Shown: positions 5,703 to 9,863 of the stretch, one piece after another
Numbering within the stretch: position 1 is the stretch's first letter
How the letters are laid out: the number at the start of each line of letters is the position of its first letter
Source of the DNA: Enterococcus_E cecorum_B
Lineage (GTDB): Bacteria; Bacillota; Bacilli; Lactobacillales; Enterococcaceae
Assembly (NCBI GenBank): GCA_946499615.1
Contig: CAMMST010000067.1
Location: forward strand, 1 to 9,863
Direction: 5' to 3'
DNA: 9,863 nt
The notes under the pieces: model-generated
What the model saw: the letters and a program-made list of their open reading frames with translations, nothing else
What the model was told of the DNA's origin: nothing
The model's database searches: none
Translations under genes and position numbers: made by a program

Positions 5703-6959
5703 ATGGGAAAAAATGATGCAGCATGGGAAAAAGCTTTTGAAGATTTAAACATTTTGGATGAAATAGAAAAAAACGGTATTTTTGAAGTTGGAGCAAAACA
5801 GTTAATAAAATATCGTGAACCGCGACTGATGTGTAAAGCTGATACATCAGGTCAGCGTCCAGAGATATTTCAGAAAAATCATTTGAATATTTTACCTAAT
5901 ACTAGAGGAAGCTATATTATTGGAAGATTTGATAATTTTACAAATCTTTCAATAAATGATCATACACCAATCGAAACTATTCATATTCCAAACTATATTC
6001 GTACGTTTGATAAATTTGCAATTACAAGTGAAAGTAATGCTTTAAATGTAGCTTATATTTCGGGTATTTTTGATGAAATAGTTGGGAATAACACATTTAA
6101 ATTTTTGCCGACAATTTCTGGAAGACTTGGTACAGGAGAGTTTAACTTTTTAATAGATGGATATAAGGTTAATGTAAAAAATAGTCAGATGGAAATAGAT
6201 GCATCTTTTGAAAATGATAATTCTGTCGTTTTAGTAGAAGCGAAAAATAGAATTCCAATTGATTTTAATATCAGACAGCTTTATTATCCTTATCGATATT
6301 ATCATTCTCTTGTAAGAAATAAGAAGATTTATCCGATATTTATGACCTATTCAAATTCTATTTATCAATTTCATGTATATGAATTTAAAGAAGTTATAGA
6401 TATGAAGAGCATTCGTAAAATAGGTCAGAAAAATTTTATTATCAATAAAAGTTTAACTCTTTCAAATAAAGAATTAATGAAGATTTATAAGTCTGTATTG
6501 CCTGAAGGTGATTTGCTTAATATACCATTTCCACAAGCTGATAGCATAACAAGAATTATGGCTATTTTAGATGCATTTGACAAAGATAAAACAAATGATG
6601 AACTTTCAGAAGAGATGGGATTGGTAACACGACAAGGTCAATACTATATGCGAGCTATGGAATATCTGGGTTTAGTTGAAAAATATGATAACAATAGCCG
6701 ACTTACATCTTTTGGAAAAACTGTAAAAGCTGAAGAAGATATTTATCTAAAAAATATCTTACTAATAAAATCTATTTTGAAAAAAAGAATATTTAGAGAT
6801 GCTTTTATTGAATATTTGTTGTATGAAGAAATTAATAAGAACAAAACAGTTAGAAAATTGATGGAACTTTACAAAATTAATGATACAACAGCAGAAAGAA
6901 GATTTAATACAATAAAGTCATGGATAGAATGGATTTTTTCATTTACAAATAATAAGTAA
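5703..6959 (+). CDS. Putative type II restriction endonuclease, PD-(D/E)XK fold with C-terminal winged helices
   Basis: A 418-residue protein with a central nuclease signature: QMEIDASFEND (162-172; Asp166), then VVLVEAKN (175-182; Glu179-Ala-Lys181), then FNIRQLYYPYRYY (188-200) with the helix Gln192 often seen after this core. This is the PD-(D/E)XK arrangement for metal-dependent DNA cleavage. The N-terminal 150 residues are a family-specific region of unknown role. SITRIMAILDAFDK through LTSFGKTV (281-341) reads as a winged helix (recognition-helix-like GLVTRQGQYYMRAMEYLGLV), and TAERRFNTIKSWIEWI (396-411) as a second one; they probably read the target. It resembles uncharacterised 'type II restriction enzyme' proteins (DUF6996/DUF6997-like, from memory). 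ATG 5703 is set by AAAGGAG (5688-5694). It is about 25% GC in sampled lines. Pairing with the minus-strand methyltransferase is inferred from position. Confidence 0.8.
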   Translation: MGKNDAAWEKAFEDLNILDEIEKNGIFEVGAKQLIKYREPRLMCKADTSGQRPEIFQKNHLNILPNTRGSYIIGRFDNFTNLSINDHTPIETIHIPNYIRTFDKFAITSESNALNVAYISGIFDEIVGNNTFKFLPTISGRLGTGEFNFLIDGYKVNVKNSQMEIDASFENDNSVVLVEAKNRIPIDFNIRQLYYPYRYYHSLVRNKKIYPIFMTYSNSIYQFHVYEFKEVIDMKSIRKIGQKNFIINKSLTLSNKELMKIYKSVLPEGDLLNIPFPQADSITRIMAILDAFDKDKTNDELSEEMGLVTRQGQYYMRAMEYLGLVEKYDNNSRLTSFGKTVKAEEDIYLKNILLIKSILKKRIFRDAFIEYLLYEEINKNKTVRKLMELYKINDTTAERRFNTIKSWIEWIFSFTNNK

Positions 6960-6965
6960 CTAATC

Positions 6966-6992
6966 GGAGGTCCTATGCTTACTTTTAAATAG
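6966..6992 (+). other. Ribosome-binding site and five-codon ORF ending in in-frame TAG
   Basis: GGAGG (6966-6970) precedes ATG at 6975, which reads M-L-T-F-K and then TAG at 6990-6992. The frame continues without another stop through the 149-codon ORF that begins with TTG at 6993. The simplest reading is that ATG 6975 is the original start and a C-to-T change turned a CAG (Gln) codon into TAG. Alternatives are a leader peptide with re-initiation at the abutting TTG, or a base-calling error. Confidence 0.65.
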
Positions 6993-7442
6993 TTGATTGA
7001 TTTAAATAATGCTTATATTGATTTTTGCGAATATGAATATGGCCAGGCAGAAGCTCTAGTTGATTTTTCGCAACCAGTTCAAACGATTTCTCGAGAAGTT
7101 CTCCCACAAATGATAGATATTGCCTATACAGATGAAGTAGAAGATAGTTTAGGACATTATCGTTATGAAGTTGCGGCGAAGGTTGATATTCAAAATTGTG
7201 AGGAGATCTATCAGCTATCAAATGAGAAACTAACTGTTATCTGCGTGAAAGAGACTTCGGTGGATGAGGTAATTAACAATTTGCGCAAGTGTTCTTTTGA
7301 TGATTGGATTACATGTACAAATTGGGTAGATTATGATGAAGTCACGCAGCTTACAGATGGAGTAATCAGCGAAGAAAATTTGTTTGCATTACATCCAGAA
7401 ATGAAAAGGATAGAAATTGTGCGTTTGGCATCTTTCATCTAA
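6993..7442 (+). CDS. Hypothetical protein (149 aa), probably interrupted at its N-terminus
   Basis: I do not recognise this family. The open part encodes 149 acidic residues with mixed alpha/beta character: LIDLNNAYIDFCEYEYGQAE at the start, alternating hydrophobic segments at 60-85 (YEVAAKVDIQNCEEIYQLSN, KLTVICVKE), and SFDDWITCTNWVDYDEVTQL (about 104-123). No signal peptide, membrane segment or catalytic motif is visible. TTG 6993 is a poor start on its own, as the only GGAGG is 22 bases upstream and well placed for ATG 6975 instead. That ATG is in frame but is followed by TAG at codon 6. If translated by read-through or restored by correction, the protein would be 155 residues beginning MLTFK. 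It is recorded as a gene whose product may be absent or poorly made. It lies 15 bases after the nuclease stop, at what I take to be the right edge of the imported segment. Confidence 0.55.
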   Translation: MIDLNNAYIDFCEYEYGQAEALVDFSQPVQTISREVLPQMIDIAYTDEVEDSLGHYRYEVAAKVDIQNCEEIYQLSNEKLTVICVKETSVDEVINNLRKCSFDDWITCTNWVDYDEVTQLTDGVISEENLFALHPEMKRIEIVRLASFI

Positions 7443-7461
7443 TTCTTTTCCTTAGTATAAT
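7433..7461 (+). promoter_or_regulatory. Probable promoter of the PLD-helicase gene
   Basis: A perfect TATAAT (7456-7461) lies in the 53-bp gap before the helicase; at 17-bp spacing the upstream hexamer is the weak TTTCAT (7433-7438), inside the end of the preceding gene. Transcription would start near 7468, giving a leader of about 28 bases that contains AGGTG (7485-7489). The -10 is strong and the -35 is poor. Confidence 0.5.
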
Positions 7462-7495
7462 GATGTTAGTTATGAATGAAATGTAGGTGTTAGTC

Positions 7496-9863
7496 TTGGA
7501 TGATAAATCTTTAGAGGTGATGCATAAAGGGTTATATCATGCTTTTGTGCAAGAAAGTGAAACAGCTGGTAATTTAGCTTTTCATCCTAAATTTGTATCA
7601 AATAATCAGCGAAAATTCCATAAAGTATTAACGGAAATCGAATATGAATTGCAAAACTGCGATGCTTTCTTCATAAGTGTGGCTTTTATTACGATGAGTG
7701 GGATTACGCCTTTGTTGCAGGTCTTTAAAGAGTTAGAGCAAAGAGGTGTTCCAGGGCGTATTTTAACTACTGATTATTTAACCTTTAGCGAACCTAGAGC
7801 TTTAAAAAAATTAGCTGAGTTAAAAAATATTGAAGTTAGAATGTATCGGACCCAAAATCAGTCAGCTGGTTTCCATACAAAGGGCTATATTTTTGAAAAA
7901 GATAACTTATACCGCATGATTATTGGTAGTTCCAACTTGACCATGAATGCTTTAACAAAGAATAAAGAGTGGAATACAAAGTTGATTTCTACTAAAGATG
8001 GTGCGGTTTATAAGGATTTAGTTGATGAGTTTGAAGCACTTTGGAGTGATAATTCGCAGCAATATGATGAACATTTAGCAAAAATCTATGAAGAGAATTA
8101 TCAGCGTCAAAAAGCAATTCAAAAACAAAAAATTCAGCAAGAGTTTGAAGAAATTTGGCAGGATTCTCATACTGTACAATATGAGCAAGTAGCGGATAGT
8201 TATGATACACAATATGAAATTGTTCAAGAACAACGTGATGTGACTCGACAAATGGCTGTTCCTGAAATGGAAATGTATAAATTACAGCCAAATTCGATGC
8301 AAAGTGGTTTTATCGATGAGTTAAAAACGCTGATTGCAAATGGTGCTAAGCGTGCATTACTTATATCAGCGACTGGTACTGGGAAAACCTACGCCTCGGC
8401 TTTTGCGTTAAGAAATATCAAATACAAACGCGCTCTATTTTTAGTTCACCGTGAGCAAATTGCCAAACAAGCCATTGCAAGTTATAAAAAAGTTTTCGGA
8501 CCAACACGGACTTTTGGATTGCTGTCGGGTAATCATAAAGCTGATGCGAGTGTTGATTACCTTTTTTCAACAATGCAAATGATGGCAAAAGAAGAGATTC
8601 GTCAACAGTTCCCTAAAGATTACTTTGATGTAGTAGTGATTGATGAAGCCCATCGCGTAGGAGCTGGTTCTTATCAACGAATTTTAGATTATTTTGAACC
8701 TGAATTACTTTTAGGGATGACCGCAACACCAGAACGTACCGATAATTTTGATGTGTTTAAAGCATTTGATCATAATATTGCTTATGAAATTCGTTTAAAG
8801 CAAGCATTGGAAGAAGAGTTGCTTTGTCCATTCCATTACTTTGGGATTAGCGATATCCAGGTAAATAATCAACTACTAGATGAAACAAAAGATTTTACGC
8901 GTCTTTCTTCTAGTGAGCGGATCAATCATATTATCGAAAAAATCGAGTATTTTGGTTATTCGGGTGACAGGGTAAAGGGCTTAATTTTCTGTCGTTCAAA
9001 AGAAGAGTGCCAATTATTAAGTGAGGCTTTTAATCAACGTGGATATCGCACGGATTATTTAACTGGTTCAGATTCTCAAGAAAAGCGTGAAAAAATGATT
9101 TCTTATTTGGTAGATGATCAGCAAATTGATTATCTAGATTATATTTTTACAGTCGATATTTTTAATGAAGGTGTAGATATTCCGGAAGTTAATCAAGTGG
9201 TTCTACTTAGACCAACGCAATCGCCAATCGTTTTTGTTCAGCAATTAGGACGTGGTTTGCGAAAGGATAAGGATAAAGAATATCTAGTTGTGCTTGATTT
9301 TATTGGTAATTATAAGAATAACTATATGATACCGATTGCTTTATCTGGAGACCGTAGTTATAACAAAGATAATATTCGCAAGTTCATTTCAGAATCTGAC
9401 CGTACGATTCCAGGTGCGTCAACGATTCACTTTGATGAAGTTTCACGTAAAAAAATCTTTGAATCAATTGATGGGGCGAATTTTGACTCCATTCAATTGA
9501 TTAAGGATGCCTATAAAGGATTACGACAAAAATTAGGTCGAATTCCAGAATTGATGGAATTTGAAAAATATGGTGAACTTGATGTCATGCGTATTTTAGG
9601 AAATCCGAAATTGGGTTCATACTATCGCTTTTTAAATAATTATGAATCAGAGTATCATTACGAGCTTTCAGAATCTAGTGAACAAATGTTGAAGTTTATT
9701 TCACGCAAATTCGCGAGTGGAAAACGTGCGCATGAGTTACTTGCTTTTCGATTATTAATGCAAAATTCAGCACAAGACATTTATCCACTTTGGGAGTCTG
9801 AAATGGCTAGTCGTTACGGAATTTCCATTGATTTGATAGCAAAAGAAAATGTGTCTAACATCT
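7496..9863 (+). CDS. Phospholipase-D-like / SF2 DEAD-DEAH helicase (DUF3427 type), 3' end outside window
   Basis: 789 codons are open to the window edge with no stop. Residues 1 to about 200 are a PLD-like nuclease-type domain with HTKGYIF (H127, K129) and IGSSNLT (143-149). A charged, Gln/Glu-rich linker, probably helical, covers about 185-260. An SF2 ATPase follows: Walker A ATGTGKT (292-298), LVHREQ motif Ia, DEAH (383-386), TATPERTD motif III (409 on), GLIFCRS, and motif VI QQLGRGLRKDKDKEY (582-596). The DUF3427-like region begins near 620 (FISESDRTIPGAS, DLIKDAYKGLRQKLGR-like). It should unwind or translocate on nucleic acid with ATP and perhaps cut or bind it through the PLD part. TTG 7496 has AGGTG at 7485-7489. 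Only one HxK motif is seen, so dimerisation may complete the PLD site. Full-length relatives are about 950 residues. Adjacent to R-M genes, but the family is also common outside islands. Confidence 0.9.
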   Translation, partial: MDDKSLEVMHKGLYHAFVQESETAGNLAFHPKFVSNNQRKFHKVLTEIEYELQNCDAFFISVAFITMSGITPLLQVFKELEQRGVPGRILTTDYLTFSEPRALKKLAELKNIEVRMYRTQNQSAGFHTKGYIFEKDNLYRMIIGSSNLTMNALTKNKEWNTKLISTKDGAVYKDLVDEFEALWSDNSQQYDEHLAKIYEENYQRQKAIQKQKIQQEFEEIWQDSHTVQYEQVADSYDTQYEIVQEQRDVTRQMAVPEMEMYKLQPNSMQSGFIDELKTLIANGAKRALLISATGTGKTYASAFALRNIKYKRALFLVHREQIAKQAIASYKKVFGPTRTFGLLSGNHKADASVDYLFSTMQMMAKEEIRQQFPKDYFDVVVIDEAHRVGAGSYQRILDYFEPELLLGMTATPERTDNFDVFKAFDHNIAYEIRLKQALEEELLCPFHYFGISDIQVNNQLLDETKDFTRLSSSERINHIIEKIEYFGYSGDRVKGLIFCRSKEECQLLSEAFNQRGYRTDYLTGSDSQEKREKMISYLVDDQQIDYLDYIFTVDIFNEGVDIPEVNQVVLLRPTQSPIVFVQQLGRGLRKDKDKEYLVVLDFIGNYKNNYMIPIALSGDRSYNKDNIRKFISESDRTIPGASTIHFDEVSRKKIFESIDGANFDSIQLIKDAYKGLRQKLGRIPELMEFEKYGELDVMRILGNPKLGSYYRFLNNYESEYHYELSESSEQMLKFISRKFASGKRAHELLAFRLLMQNSAQDIYPLWESEMASRYGISIDLIAKENVSNI

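Noticed and set aside
7472..7486. ATG with four codons then TAG, in frame just before the helicase TTG, as a second interrupted start
   Set aside because: No ribosome-binding site precedes it and the TAG is part of the TAGGTG used by the TTG start; probably coincidence.
7992..8291. Minus-strand open frame of 99 codons within the helicase linker
   Set aside because: It mirrors the charged Gln/Glu linker of the helicase and has no start signal.
1..9863. CRISPR array, tRNA, rRNA, transposase, integrase or attachment repeats
   Set aside because: No spaced repeats, RNA-gene signatures or matching flanking repeats around the R-M block were seen by eye.

Overview
The window is AT-rich, low-GC Firmicute-type DNA. 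Start codons are ATG/TTG, ribosome-binding sites are strong GGAGG-like, genes are packed tightly, and the proteins resemble those of Lactobacillales (an Enterococcus/Streptococcus-like host is my guess, not proven). It reads as a restriction-modification (R-M) island inserted between ordinary chromosomal genes.

Layout. (1) 137-1720, plus strand: a three-gene operon-like block of a GNAT acetyltransferase, a 64-residue protein of unknown function and an ATP-grasp enzyme of the R2K/DUF4343 type, behind a promoter that overlaps a 13-bp palindrome. (2) 1796-4279, plus strand: a complete DpnII-type (GATC) R-M operon, dpnM-dpnA-dpnB, closed by a strong hairpin terminator at 4295-4329. (3) 4330-6959: a second, apparently complete R-M system of unknown specificity. 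Its DNA methyltransferase is on the minus strand; divergent from it on the plus strand are a 162-residue conserved-looking protein and a 418-residue PD-(D/E)XK endonuclease with C-terminal winged-helix-like regions. (4) 6975-7442: a gene of unknown function whose natural ATG start is followed five codons later by an in-frame TAG. (5) 7496 to the right edge: a large phospholipase-D-like plus SF2 helicase protein (DUF3427 type), cut off by the window end.

How it works together. The GATC system pairs a Dam-type double-strand methylase, a second methylase known in the DpnII family to modify single-stranded DNA, and the GATC endonuclease. The second system probably gives independent protection at another site. 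Its divergent promoter region has inverted repeats, and a 10-mer there recurs upstream of the endonuclease, which suggests shared control of methylase and nuclease. Base composition falls from about 50% GC in the first gene to about 25% in the second nuclease and then rises again, consistent with horizontal acquisition of 1.8-6.96 kb.

The least described parts are the 162-residue middle gene of the second R-M cassette with its repeat-rich promoter, the DSPY variant of motif IV in the Dam-type enzyme, and the interrupted gene at 6975. No tRNA, rRNA, CRISPR array, transposase or integrase was seen.
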